From: Imbricaverruca yamaguchii
Taxonomy: Eukaryota > Arthropoda > Thecostraca > Neoverrucidae
Assembly (NCBI GenBank): GCA_034440575.1
Contig: JAOTOL010001615.1
Span: 2,489,501 to 2,553,500, forward strand
Direction: 5' to 3'
Length of the DNA: 64,000 nt
A program made the translations under genes and the position numbers. Shown here one piece after another: positions 25,036-36,346 of this stretch. The notes beneath the pieces were generated by a model. That model searched no databases, was not told the origin of the DNA, and worked only from the letters and a program-made list of their open reading frames with translations. Positions within the stretch are counted from its first letter, which is position 1, and each line of letters starts with the position of its first letter.

Positions 25036-25039
25036 TGGT

Positions 25040-25380
25040 CAATCTTGGCGTTCTCAGGCGTTCGGAGCCTTCGGCTTAGACACACTCACCAAACACACCA
25101 CCATCTGCTCTGTGAGAAAGACAGGTCAAGCTGCCCTCGATGTCGCGCACCACTGTCGGTGCGTCACGTTTTGATCTCGCGCCCTCTGCTCGCCGATGGC
25201 CGAAGACGTTTTGTTTGGGTCGCACAGTCGCTGTCGCTCCGTGACCTCCTTGGTGACCACTCGCGAGCGGTAACTTCGGGACAACTGGTTCGCTTTTTAT
25301 CGGATGTTGACTTCAGAGCGATTTGTACATCTTACGGACAAGTAGCACCAGAAGTTCGGAATGATCTGCGCGTATTATGA
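25040..25380 (+). pseudogene. LINE ORF2 C-terminal zinc-knuckle tail
   Basis: The plus frame reads LRLRHTHQTHHHLL, then CPRCRAPLSVRHVLI, then a block ending FLSDVDFRAI and a stop near 25380. The HTHxTHxHLL and C-x2-C...H pattern is the zinc-knuckle tail after the reverse transcriptase or RNase H of I/Jockey-type LINEs. The last cysteine of the knuckle has become serine. Upstream RT sequence is absent. Related to 586-830. Confidence 0.7.
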
Positions 25381-25433
25381 ATGCTCGTATACTGTTGGCA
25401 TCGATCATACCAAGTTGTAAATCCAACATTGTT

Positions 25434-25490
25434 ATAGGCGCTGTATGGCCGGAGCGGTGGATGCGCCCCTAAGCCCAAATAACAAACAAC
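25434..25490 (+). repeat. Short interspersed repeat, copy
   Basis: GGCGCTGTATGGCC...GATGCGCCCCTAAGCCCAAATAACAAAC, same family as 21001-21066. Confidence 0.55.
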
Positions 25491-25545
25491 TCAGGCGTTC
25501 TGACCGACGACCTTTAAGAAAACGAGGAAAGTTAGTCTCATGGCG

Positions 25546-25706
25546 GGGGGACGAGTGGTCTAGGGGTAAGTTACTTGCCCCCCATTCGAAAAGTTGTGGG
25601 TTCGAGTCTCACCTGTCGCTACTCTTCGCCGACGACCAATCGACGTGAGAGATTGGCGACGCAACGTGACTCAGCGGTCGATGTGTCGTAAAGCCAATAA
25701 CCAACC
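25546..25706 (+). mobile_element. tRNA-derived SINE, family 1
   Basis: GGGGACGAGTGGTCTAGGGG head with B box GGGTTCGAGTCTC, then the shared body (CGACGTGAGAGATTGGCGAC, GTGTCGTAAA). Ends in CCAATAACCAACC. Confidence 0.8.
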
Positions 25707-26049
25707 AGTCTCATGGCGAGATTCCTGTGTACGCACCACATGCAGCTGCCTACTGGTATTTGCTGATTCAGGAAGCATCAGGGTCATGCTCCCTTGACCC
25801 TGGGGAGGTCACCATATCGCTCGTATCTTCTCCTAACGCTCATAGCATGGCACCCAGGTACCATATTTTTACATTGCGTAATATCGGTTTCGACCGTCAT
25901 AGGATACCAGACCTCGACGACCTTAGGATAAAAATGTCCGAAAGCTTTCTAATTATCGATCCAAATATAGGCAAGCCAAATAAGCTCTGTGCCGGGTGCG
26001 TATCATACCTTACGTACTTAATATCTTACAACGGTCATGACCTCCAAAT

Positions 26050-26300
26050 CGCAAGTTAACTTCCAGAATTGAAAGTGAACTTAGAAAATAGCCCGCATAG
26101 GAACGTAGCTTGTCAATTTTCAGAAGTTAACCTCCAAGATGGAAGTTATGAACTTTGAAGCATATGAACTACAATTAATGCATTCGGGCTGTTTTGGAAG
26201 TTGTCTTCCAGTGCTTGAAAGCTAGGTAACTTCCAGTTTTGGGAAGTGAACGTTGAAATATATTAACTTTGGAGAATATGAACGCTCCCCACAGTCGGTG
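26050..26300. repeat. Degenerate AACTTCCA/GAAGTTAAC repeats
   Basis: At least eight irregular copies of AACTTCCA, GAAGTTAAC or GAAGTGAAC occur in both orientations over 250 bp. Possibly a decayed short tandem array; no other feature. Confidence 0.45.
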
Positions 26301-26767
26301 CCCATCCCGCTTTTATTGCACCCAGGGTTTCAAGCTGAAATCTGGCCAGCCTCTTCAAATGTATGATTGCACGCGAACATTCGGCTTGGGGGAATGGTGA
26401 CACTAAGCTTATATAGCCAACTTCGTATTAACGATTCTAGGTCTTTACTGTCCCTAATAATGGACGCTGCATGACCATTTTAGACCGTACGCCCTAAAGC
26501 CCTAATAACTACCTACTCTCCCTAATAAGGTTGTGCGGACGCGGTAAAACGACTCCACGCGTCGCCGCAAATGTTCAGTATCTTTTCCTTCACTTTTTTC
26601 CATCCGAAAATTTCAACCTTACACCATGCAAGGTCATTGACCTAATTAGGTCAAGGGTGACGACCTCCAAAAATGTTCAAGGCTGGATAGTTCATACCCA
26701 TGAAGAGGTTTCAGGTGAAGCTTGGTATGTGCATGCAATCTGGAAGTGCCTCAAAAGGAATATATCA

Positions 26768-26853
26768 CTTCGCCCGCTACCAATCGGCGTAAGAGATTGG
26801 CGACGCTACATGACTCAACGGCCGATGTGTCGTAAAAACCAATAACTAACCAA
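26768..26853 (+). mobile_element. SINE family 1, 3' body only
   Basis: Starts at CGCCCGCTACCAATCGGCG and ends GTGTCGTAAAAACCAATAAC. The tRNA-like head is missing. Confidence 0.7.
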
Positions 26854-26859
26854 AGGAAT

Positions 26860-27900
26860 ATACCATATTTTTGTTTCAGTTCAGTTTCAGTGACGTGAGG
26901 GCGTGGCACATTTGGGACAAATTTGGACAATTTTCTTATTTTTGTTTCATGCGTTCGAGACGGGCTTCAACACTATTTTTACGTTGTATGCATGCAGAGA
27001 CATCAGACGTTTTTTCCCAACTTTTTAACCTCTGTCAAGTGCCCTGAGGTCAGGTGACGAGAAGGTGCGCAATTTGGGCCTAGCCCTTTTTAGGCATATT
27101 AGGGCACTGTTGTCTTCACAGTTTATCTCCAGTATTGAGGATCCAAATAGTGCCAATGGTTCAGTGCATGACCTCATTTATCCTAATGTGCCGATGTAAC
27201 TTGTGTTGCGATATTTATTTTGTCTGAAAACCGTTACTCTTATGCTTACCATTTTCAAAGCTAGAATTAATACCAATGCGGATCCTCTTCATCGAGGGCC
27301 TTCCGATGGTACCCCGTTCGTTTTCGTGCAACGATTAGTTTGGAGGTTAGACAAGGGTCCTCAGGGATCCATTCCTCTAGACGGGATATGAGGATTTGAT
27401 CGGAAAGACGGGAACGGGTACCTAATCTGCTTTATTAATAAAACCTCAGGGAAATTCTACATCATGGTAATTCAAACGAGAAGTGATCGGTGAATCTAAG
27501 GTTGTGATCAGCTGGCGTTGGAAGCCGGCTGAATCTACCAGTGAATAATGGAGCAACCTCATCATCCGCCTCCCGCCCATTCCTGTCCATCAACCCTCGT
27601 GTCGTTTGAGGCTAATTTCAATGTGTGGTTGTGCCATGGGCGAATGGATCTTACACCTTGATCTCATCATTTTTATATATTTCATTACGTTTTTGATCTA
27701 CACTATGACTGCCAATATATTGCATCATCCACTGCCATAAAAACCCGATCGGTTCATGTTGAAAGTGTTTTCGTTGTCCAGAGTAATTGCAAGCACAATT
27801 ACGAGCCATTTACTGCAGGGATTTTATGTCCAGTCACGCGGGTCTTATGCAATGCTGACTGCAGGGTTTTCTCTATACTAATCAGTGTCTGTGACGTCAC
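26860..27900. other. No gene recognised
   Basis: Intergenic sequence with a few AGGTCA-type hexamers (27045-27060, 27165-27175). No domain seen. Confidence 0.35.
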
Positions 27901-27909
27901 GGGAACGTC

Positions 27910-28173
27910 ATGATGCAATACACGGTGCGCCACGCCCTGTCCTTGTGCGTGACCAACGGAGAAAACATGTTAGCCCATCGCCCTCCAGTAGCCGCGACCT
28001 CAGCTGATGCGTCCAGCAGCGACCGTCGAGCAGGCTCAGAGATGGCATCGACGTGCCGTCTCTGTAGGCGCCCCTCTAGTCTGAGAGCGTTCTACTGCAG
28101 GGGGCAATCAGTGTCCATTGCCTTCGCCGTGCGAATAGGCTGGAGTCATGGGCTGGCGCCCCGTCGACGGTAA
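27910..28173 (+). CDS. Unrecognised open frame ending at a GTAAGT donor (possible first exon)
   Basis: A plus frame begins with two ATG codons at 27910 and stays open for 87 codons through a moderately GC-rich stretch. CGACG|GTAAGT stands at about 28170, a strong donor consensus. The peptide has CRLCRRPSSLRAFYC but no domain I recognise. It could be the first coding exon of a gene running to the right, or chance. No matching downstream exon was found. Confidence 0.2.
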   Translation: MMQYTVRHALSLCVTNGENMLAHRPPVAATSADASSSDRRAGSEMASTCRLCRRPSSLRAFYCRGQSVSIAFAVRIGWSHGLAPRRR

Positions 28174-28439
28174 GTAACCTAACTAGCACGATGGCTCTCG
28201 ACATGTATGTGAATCTAGCAGCGCACTCCGACTAAAGGCGTGCCATGTAGGATATTCACATCAACCTGAATGTAGTGTGTGATAAGGATGACGTAGGAAC
28301 ATCAAGGCTGAGAGATCCATGTTTAACATATTAGGATCTTGAGCTTAAGATATCGTGAGCTTAACCAACCATGGGGAAAATGTCACCGGCCATTTTTTTT
28401 TCGCTAGCATTCCCACGTCCCTGATGATATATAAATGAC

Positions 28440-28640
28440 CAGCGGAGGATTCTGGTTGGGAGGACTGAGGGCATGTGCCCCCCCCCCACTCAGCGAGTTT
28501 TTCAGCCGATAGCACCCCTAGTAAAAATGGTGTCCCCATCTATAGAAAAAGCGCACATCTCAAAGAAGTGCCCTCCAATCGAAGTACGTAGTGGCTCTGG
28601 GGTCCGACCCCTTAGAAGTTGAAGTTTTCCCTTTCGGAAT
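28440..28640. repeat. Dispersed GC-rich repeat, copy 2
   Basis: Contains GCCCCCCCCCC, TTTTTCAGCCGATAGCACCCC and GTGTCCCC, similar to 36800-36905 and 39380-39560. Confidence 0.4.
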
Positions 28641-28649
28641 TTTGAAATC

Positions 28650-29345
28650 GCGAAGGAAAGCCCAACTGAAGGATATGTAGGTCAGGGGGCTGCTCGGTGG
28701 TCCAACGAACTTTATGTCCCCTGCTCCACAAGTTTTATATAAAAAAGACCAACCCTATCATTACTGCACCCCTCCCATGCTCAACAACAATGATGTTGAA
28801 CAACAGGGAACGTATAATTCGAGGATCTTTGCCTATCCCGGACCTTACCTTGATACTCCCCCCCTGTGCGCAGGGTAGTATATTCTCAGTCTTGCATCTT
28901 TAATTTATTAATGTAGGTAAAGTGTCTCGTCATATTCCGGTCTAGGCTGATGAGGCTTCGCACGACATAATGGATAAACATGATTACGTATGGTCCGTCA
29001 TAATTACGTACGGTCCGTCACTAATTGCCGTGTAGTGCTCACAATATGTTGTCGAGATAACTCGGCCCCTGTCAATGTTCATTGGCAGCCGGGGACGTCA
29101 TCTGGGCGCTGATTTGGGTTCAGCAGATTACCACGACAGCAAGAAATGGTACTTTTCCGCGTACGTTCCTGGCTAACAAGTATACGTGAGTGGTGCAAAT
29201 TATACGCCATCTGGAAGCTTGTTTAATGGTATTTCGATAATCATGGGAGACTTTCACACGAATGTGTTAGTTATTGTGTAAAATGGTGTTATTTAGACCC
29301 ATGTCATATCCATCGACACTATTTAACTTAAGCGGGCCGAGCGAC
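28650..29345. other. No gene recognised
   Basis: Intergenic. A 14-base direct repeat (TAATTACGTACGGT / GATTACGTATGGT type) lies near 28983-29015. Confidence 0.35.
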
Positions 29346-29347
29346 TC

Positions 29348-29470
29348 GGTGTTGGTAGCGCAGTTGGTAGCGCGTCGGTTTGCCGACTCGGAGGTAGCCG
29401 GTTCGAGCCTGGAGGCCGGCAGGTTTTTGTGCGCGTCGTGGGAAGTTCTTCTAATAAGCGACAGTGAATT
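29348..29470 (+). mobile_element. tRNA-derived SINE or tRNA pseudogene
   Basis: GTTGGTAGCGCAGTTGGTAG fits an A box and GCCGGTTCGAGCCTG a B box. No closing acceptor stem is seen, and sequence continues as a SINE-like body (TTTTTGTGCGCGTCGTGGGAA). Confidence 0.55.
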
Positions 29471-30269
29471 AAGACACTGTTCACATGGGACGATCTTTTT
29501 CATAAAGAGAAGGGAAATATTCTGCAATATTCAATATTCAGATATTCTGCAAGGCTGGGGTTCTGCCACCTTAAATTTATGGTTGGGCACTTCTTCTAAT
29601 CAGTCAGGCATAGGAAATACGGAACACGTCACCGCTAATCATTTGTGGCACCACGGCAGTGCATTGCAAATATTGAGCTACAAACTAACGGTTGCCCTTT
29701 CCCCTCCCACCAGTACACGCCGACCAACATTAGTCACTGCTCCTCGAGGTGTGCATATAATAACAGTACATGATTATCAAGGTGACAAAACCAACAATTG
29801 TGCATGCTGCCGAACAGTCAAATGACTGGACCCGAGCTGGAGTCAGAGCGATGCCAGTTCTAAGCTCGGCTCCACGCCTTTTACGATACATGGCGAACAC
29901 ACGCCACCAGGACTGCGACAAGCATTGCTTTGACAGGAGCAGACGTTTGCTAAAATATTTCGGTGACAATCCTGAACTTTCTGGAGTGCCGGCGCAAAAT
30001 AAAAAATCACGCTTTTCGTACCATGAACGCTCGATTTAGACTCGGCAACAACTTTGTGGAACCCGTAAGCGCTAAGACGGATTTTAGATGTCCGCATGAG
30101 GATTTTGGTTCGATTATCATGCATTGTCAAAGGCTTAACGCGGAACTTGGCAAGATTGGGGAAGCATCCCCGTTCATTCCCCACCGTGGCTTTGCCCATG
30201 TTCGCACACCGTTATTCGGCATTTTCAGTGGAAATGAATTGGCTGCGTCGCTGACGCAATGTGAATAAA

Positions 30270-30378
30270 ACTTCTGTCATGCATGCAATATTGCAGGTGT
30301 AACAGCAATTGCTATGCCAGACCAGCTCGGAAGCAACTTTAATAACAGTTTAATTTGTGGTTGGAATGGAAAATTACC
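30270..30378 (+). repeat. Inverted repeat partner of 34468-34575
   Basis: About 108 bp (TGCATGCAATATTGCAGG ... GGAATGGAAAATTAC) recur inverted 4.1 kb away with few differences. Confidence 0.8.
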
Positions 30379-30486
30379 ATGTAATACCATACATCTTTTT
30401 AATTAAGTGTGTTCTATTATTAACTAAAGAAAATAGTTTCCTTTCAAAATATGATTTCTTTATTCGCGTCGTGCAACCTGAAATGC

Positions 30487-30820
30487 CACCCCGGTAGCTC
30501 AGTTGGTTAGAGCGCTGGCCTGTGCTGGTCTCCCCTGTCCTGGCAACACAGGGTTCGAGTCGCTTCGCGCGCTCGCGTTTAGCCCCCGGCCGGGAGTGTG
30601 AGTTGGCAACTGGCCCGATAAGGCCGGGGACAAGCTACCGGGCGGCCGTGTCGGTGTTTTGACGGCACGGTAAACTTTCGATCAAAATTCTCCGGTTGAA
30701 AAGGAATTCGTGGATCGGGTGGTGGGGCGAGGGTTCACGCAACAAGCTCTGCTTAGCAATAGAACCTTGGTTCCTAAAGCCACCCCAGCAACAACTGGGA
30801 CTAAATTTTAAATGAAAAAA
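30487..30820 (+). mobile_element. Long tRNA-derived SINE
   Basis: Head CCCCGGTAGCTCAGTTGGTTAGAGCG is a clear tRNA A-box region, followed by GGGTTCGAGTC (B box). The body of about 230 bp is GC-rich (GCCCCCGGCCGGGAG, CGATAAGGCCGGGGAC) and ends GGACTAAATTTTAAATG plus an A-rich tail. One copy only in this window. Confidence 0.75.
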
Positions 30821-31036
30821 AAATCACGCCTTTTGCAGTACAGCACGACATAAATACGGCAACAAAAGTTGTTTATCAATCAGACTTTAATACGAGGAGC
30901 ATGCATCTGGAGAAGACGAGACTGCCAAGATTGAGGAAGGCCCTCACTCCCACTGCCCATTTATCGGTTGTGTACTCTGTGGTGGAAGTGAATGTGCATT
31001 TTGGGCGCGTGGACTGCGTTCGTCATTTTGCGCACA

Positions 31037-31038
<2 letters not shown>

Positions 31039-31113
<75 letters not shown>
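31039..31113. repeat. (TA)n microsatellite
   Basis: About 37 uninterrupted TA units. Confidence 0.95.
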
Positions 31114-31116
<3 letters not shown>

Positions 31117-31221
31117 GGCGCCCAACAGAGTGCGTATTAAAACGATATATTGAGGAAGCACAACGCAAGACATATATTTGGAGAAGAAAACACATGAAGC
31201 AGAAAAAGAACCTTGGGTTCC

Positions 31222-31378
31222 TTTACGACGCAATTAACTGCTAGGCCATATAGCGTCGCCAACTTCTCAAACCGATTGGTCGCGGGTGGACTCGGTAATT
31301 CCGCTGGTTGCGGGACTCGAACCCATAATCTTGCGGTCAAGAGCCCAACAACCCTACGGACTAAGCTACCGCGGCTCC
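31222..31378 (-). mobile_element. SINE with family 1 body and a different tRNA head
   Basis: On the minus strand the head reads GGAGCCGCGGTAGCTTAGTC and GGGTTCGAGTCCC, unlike the family 1 head. The body CGCGACCAATCGG...GTTGGCGACGC...CGTCGTAAA is family 1. This suggests that one body has been joined to different tRNA heads. Confidence 0.75.
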
Positions 31379-31516
31379 ACCGAACGCGTGACATAAGAGG
31401 TTATCGGTAGCAGGTGCAGATAAGCCACGGTACTTAATGAGATTGCATTGCGGCAATACATTACAATACCTACGTACATTACGTAGATTGCCAGATCTGC
31501 CAGATTGCCAGGAGAT

Positions 31517-31558
31517 TGCCAGATATGTACGTACATTACAGTACGTACATATCTGGCA
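31517..31558. repeat. Perfect 18-bp inverted repeat with 6-bp loop
   Basis: Arms 31517-31534 (TGCCAGATATGTACGTAC) and 31541-31558 are exact complements around ATTACA. Neighbouring copies of GATTGCCAGA (31486-31520) point to local duplication. Confidence 0.9.
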
Positions 31559-31813
31559 CCTTATAAAATCGGACGAACTGGCAAAAATAGATGGAACATC
31601 CTCATCGTGACATCTGTGGCTGAGAACAACTCGACATGCATACATACACAGACTACTCACGAGCACCGTAGTGGGACGATGAGTACGTGTAAACCTACAG
31701 GCTACGCTCTACCGACTTCACAAACACAGGCACATATCAGTTGTTGAGCTTGACATTCACTCGGTGCGACTGCAACACGCACGTTTAGTCTCGTGTAATA
31801 TTTGTTTTTTGAA

Positions 31814-32059
31814 TTATTTGAAACTTTCAATGACCTTTGGATGTCTGCTGAGATCGTTGGGTTCTTGGGCATGGTGAACACAAAACGCTGCATCCATCTC
31901 TCTGAATGTGCGGAAGAATTCCTCTGTGGGAACCGTCAGGCCGCTAATGCTTAGGAGGCGAGTCCAGAACGCTTCTCGTGGTTCATCTTCGGGATACGCA
32001 AATGGGTGCTCAGCGATCAGTCCGCCGGTTTTTTTCTGGCCATGGACCAGGCCACACAT
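31814..32059 (-). CDS. Unrecognised 81-residue open frame
   Basis: From an ATG at 32059 the minus strand reads an intact frame with a protein-like composition (AEHPFAYPEDEPREAFW, TEEFFRTFREMDAAFC) and a stop at 31814. I do not recognise it. It may be an internal exon or a fragment of an old transposon protein. There is no clear acceptor just upstream: a C/G run lies at 32065-32075. Confidence 0.25.
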   Translation of the reverse strand: MCGLVHGQKKTGGLIAEHPFAYPEDEPREAFWTRLLSISGLTVPTEEFFRTFREMDAAFCVHHAQEPNDLSRHPKVIESFK

Positions 32060-32129
32060 AATCACCCCCCCCCCACCGCCATGCTTAGCATTTAACATTC
32101 CTTCAATTCACATCATTATCTGATGTGAT

Positions 32130-33035
32130 TTGAAGGAAGCTGCTATTCATTTCTATGGGAAATGAAATCTCAGCAAATCGGCAGTTCAAGTTCATGTGCT
32201 GATGTAGAAAAAAAGTAATTTCACTACAAAATAATATTAATATCATTCAACGAAGATTTTTCAAACACTAGGAAAAACACTAATGTTGACAATGACAGTA
32301 TATGCTATCCCCCGCGCCATAAGATATAAGAGGTTATGTAAAGTGTGGGGAGAATATGGAATAATATGGAATAATATGGAAAATATGGAAAGTGTGGGGA
32401 AATGGGATTTTGGTGACTAACAAAGAACACTGAGGTCAAATTACAAAAATATCCTAACTGAATATAACCTAAACAACTGATGTTGGACCTCCTAAAACAT
32501 ACTCATGTTCGGTCATCTAAAACCTACTGATATTGTATGCTGGATGTTGAACGTGACTCACGAAGGAAATGGTAGATCCATTGTACCTTAATTACACACT
32601 CGCATCAATTGTGCACCGTAGTATATTAATTAACCTCGTGACATAGAAACTCAGTTAATGGAAACATACATTTTGTATTCTAGGCTGAATCTGTTATCAT
32701 TACTCCATGTAGAAAAGGCTGGCCATTATTCTGCTGGAATAACATGATAAAATGTTAGAAATAGCCACATGCAAATATATGTATTCATTTTTGTTTGTAT
32801 AATCAAACCTTGTTTTGGCTTTCCGTGCATGACTGCCTATCCTGTCTTCTTTCACTTTCACTACTCCCAAGTAGCCTTGTTCTTCATTCAACACAGTTTA
32901 TGGAAAATTATTTTCAGGAAACTGGGAAGAAGTTGCTAGTAAGCTTCAAGAGGTTCAGTCCATACATCTGTCCAAAAAGTTGTCTTCATTGGGGCTTCTT
33001 ATATATAAATACCAAGGTTTTTGGAATTTGGTTAG
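32130..33035. other. No gene recognised
   Basis: AT-rich sequence. A small tandem GGAATAATAT repeat lies at 32357-32380. Confidence 0.4.
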
Positions 33036-33039
33036 TTAG

Positions 33040-33092
33040 TTATTAGGGCTTAATGGCGCATCGACTACATTGGTCATGTAGCGCCAATTTGG
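33040..33092 (-). repeat. Short interspersed repeat, copy
   Basis: Minus-strand GTCGATGCGCCATTAAGCCCT followed by AATAACTAACTAAC, same family as 21001-21066. Confidence 0.55.
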
Positions 33093-33099
33093 AATTTGG

Positions 33100-34400
33100 A
33101 GGATAGAATAGAAACAACAGTGTTTTTTCCTGAAAAAGAGGTAGGTTATGTTTGGACTGGGGAAGGATTGTGGTGATAACTCAATCAGCATTGTTGCATA
33201 TGTGATATCAAAGATATTCAATGGATGACATTGGTTTGGATGCACTGTTTATACATTTAACATTATCCTTCATTACCAATTACCCCACTCAAAGCAACAC
33301 ATTTCGCATTACTTCACTTACGAACTGAAATGCATGCATTTGCGCTGGAATACAATGGTCATATCATCTTAATGACTTTCATAAACATGCATTTACAATT
33401 TTTTCTTGAAATGCCACCTCAACTAAAATGCAAATCTTCTTCTGCAGGTGCAATTGTAAAAACCTCACACAGCTCCAGCCTTGCCTTTTTTCAGAAGAGG
33501 ACATAAATTAGCTTCCAATAAAAAAACATTCATGAACAATTCGATCTGAAAATTGAGGAAGCTAAAGAAATGCCTAACTTATCCCAACCTCATTTTAGCT
33601 TTGCCTAAGAAAAAATGTGCAAAACGTCACTTGTAAACACTCAAAACTGCAATAATGAACCCTTAAATCACATCTCACAAAGTACAGGTGAGAGTGGTCA
33701 CATTTTAACCACATTAATCAACTTTGCATTGGAAAGGCATAACAAGAATTCAAATATTAACTAAAAAGTACATATTTCCCTGAAAATGTATTTTAAGGTC
33801 TGATATTTTTTTTTGCAATTACACCAGTATTGTTAGTGGCTACTAATAATTGGTACCACAAAAGCTACAGTGAAGCAATCCTGCACCACCACTTTCATGT
33901 TCAGAATATGGCACAACACTACAAAACAATTATATGTTTTAAAGTAGCTCTATGTGAGTGGTTAGATGACTTAGATAGAGAGAACCATCTGAATATGGAT
34001 ACCATCTTCATTTTTTGAAATTCAGTAAACAGTACAATTACTGGTTTGGCCACACAAAAGCAGCAGTAGAGCAATTTGTTCCATGCATTAAGTGTTTGGA
34101 AACTCCCTCTTACCCTACTACCACTACTGCCCAGCCATGATACAATGGGCAAGCAATTACCAAATTGTCCACAAGTTGGTGGATGGCACAGTATTGCATG
34201 ATTACATACAGCACACAGAAACAATATGATAACTGACAGGGGGCCAACGCACATGCTAACATTAATCACCAGATTGCATCAATGACATGCTGGCCAAGTT
34301 GACATTGTGGGTATAAGGCCTTAATTCGCATAAATTGTCTGAGGTATGTTCTCAATATCAACCACGTCATGGATAAATTAATTCTGGGTATGGTGCCTTT
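33100..34400. other. AT-rich sequence without recognised genes
   Basis: Only short frames. The stretch at 33463-33515 recurs at 34408-34466. Confidence 0.4.
33463..33515 (+). repeat. Direct repeat partner of 34408-34466
   Basis: CACACAGCTCCAGCCTTGCC ... GGACATAAATTAGCTT occurs in both places nearly unchanged. Confidence 0.85.
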
Positions 34401-34407
34401 CGGTTCA

Positions 34408-34575
34408 AAGCCACACACAGCTCCAGCCTTGCCTTTTTTCAGAAGAGGACATAAATTAGCTTAGCGTAATTTTCCATTCCAACCACAAATTAAACTGTTA
34501 TTAAAGTTGCTTCCGAGCTGGTCTGGCATAGAAATTGCTGTTACCCCTGCAATATTGCATGCATGACAGAATGAC
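34408..34575 (+). repeat. Junction of two duplicated segments
   Basis: Bases 34408-34466 copy 33463-33515 in direct orientation. The next bases, 34468-34575, copy 30270-30378 inverted. The two pieces abut without a gap. Confidence 0.8.
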
Positions 34576-34659
34576 TAATATGCTTTACAACCAACGGAGA
34601 AACTAATCGTGAGAAAAGCGCCATAATTGTGCTAAAATGAAAGCACCATATTTAGTAGA

Positions 34660-34665
34660 TTTATT
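34660..34665 (-). terminator. Possible poly(A) signal of the MARVEL-domain gene
   Basis: AATAAA on the minus strand, about 310 bases after the stop codon at 34977. Position is plausible, but such hexamers are common in AT-rich DNA. Confidence 0.3.
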
Positions 34666-34976
34666 AGTATAGTCCAAAACTAGAATATAATTCAGCAGTA
34701 TTCTGGAATAAAAAAGCGCTTCTGGTATATGACGTCAGTTGGCGTAGGTTTTGTCTAGTTTCAACTAACTATACTAGAACAGCCAACTTTGGAGTACCTG
34801 TTGTCTCTAGTTATCTTGGAGATAACTAGCACACACAACGTATGAGAATGAGCCTGGCCGTTTCAACAGCAGCAAATGACACTGCATGTTCCCACGTCTA
34901 CAGAACGGTGTCTACTTTGGCAACAGCACATCGTTGAACACTGGTCAGTGCGCAGAATGTACCGCCGTCGGCCCAT

Positions 34977-35131
34977 CTACTGCATAGTGTAGGTACCTCG
35001 CACTTCATCGTCGCTTCCCAGACTCCACGTGTCGCTCGTGCCGGGCGGCACGTTCCACGAGTTGGGCACGTGCATATCGTCGCTTTTGGGCGCGATATTT
35101 CCCCTTGCTTCCGACGGCCCCTGCTGAGAGC
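34977..35131 (-). CDS. MARVEL gene last exon: C-terminal tail
   Basis: Acceptor CTGTCCCCAG|GC fits phase 1 from the previous exon. It encodes a tail of about 50 residues (KSDDMHVPNSWNVPPG, TWSLGSDDE) and stop TAG at 34977-34979. Two serine-aspartate clusters could be phosphorylation sites. The acceptor is part of a 60-bp tandem repeat upstream. Confidence 0.65.
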
Positions 35132-36252
35132 CTGGGGACAGCGCAGGTCATTGTTATCTCACATGGGAACCGCCGGCCGACCGCTGAGATCCTAGGAACA
35201 GTGCAGGTCATTGTTATCTCACATGGGAACCGCCGGCCGACCGCTGAGAGCCTGGGGACAGTGCAGGCCATTGTTATCTGACATGGGAACCGCCGGCCGA
35301 CCTCTGAGAGCCTGGGGACAGCGCAGGTCATTGTTATCTCACATGGGAGCCGCCGGCCGACCTCTGAGATCCTAGGAACAGTGCAGGTCATTGTTATCTC
35401 ACATGGGAGCCGCCGGCCGACCGCTGAGATCCTAGGAACAGCGCAGGTCATTGTTATCTCACATGGGAGCCGCCGGCCGACCTCTGAGATCCTAGGAACA
35501 GTGCAGGTCATTGTTATCTCACATGGGAGCCGCCGGCCGACCGCTGAGAGCCTGGGGACAGTGCAGGCCATTGTTATCTCACATGGGAACCGCCGGCCGA
35601 CCTCTGAGAGCCTGGGGACAGTGCAGGCCATTGTTATCTGACATGGGAACCGCCGGCTGATCGCTGAGGAACTGCCCCGGATCTTAGTCTTTATTTCTCC
35701 CTCCAAAACTCTCAATCTCATCTTCTCACTCACTGTTCTCACTCCCTGACCTCGCTTGCACTCTCAGTATCTCTCAGTATCTCTCAGTATCTCTCAGTAT
35801 CGCTCAGTATCTATCGGTATCTCAATATATGTCTCTCGCTCTCTCTCTCTCTCTCTCTCGCTCTCGCTCTCGCTCTCGCTCTCGCTCTCGCTCTCGCTCT
35901 CGCTCTCGCTCTCGCTCTCGCTCTCGCTCTCGCTCTCGCTCTCGCTCTCGCTCTCGCTCTCGCTCTCGCTCTCGCTCTCGCTCTCGCTCTCGCTCTCGCT
36001 CTCGCTCTCGCTCTCGCTCTCGCTCTCGCTCTCGCCTCGCTCTCGCTCTCGCTCTCGCCTCGCCTCGCTCTCGCCTCGCCTCGCCTCGCCTCGCTCTCGC
36101 CTCGCCTCGCCTCGCCTGCCTCGCCTCGCTCTCGCCTCGCCTGCTCGCCTCGCCTCGCTCTCGCTCTCGCTATCTCTATCTCTATCTCTATCTCTATCTC
36201 TATCTCTATCTCTATCTCTATCTCTATCTCTATCTCTATCTCTATCTCTATC

Positions 36253-36346
<94 letters not shown>

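Noticed and set aside
29348..29420. Functional tRNA gene
   Set aside because: Internal promoter boxes only; no closing stem.
30487..30560. Functional tRNA gene
   Set aside because: A and B boxes are good, but the anticodon arm and acceptor stem do not form and a SINE body follows.
35131..35670. CRISPR-like regular array
   Set aside because: Units are contiguous without unique spacers and lie in an animal gene; it is a minisatellite.
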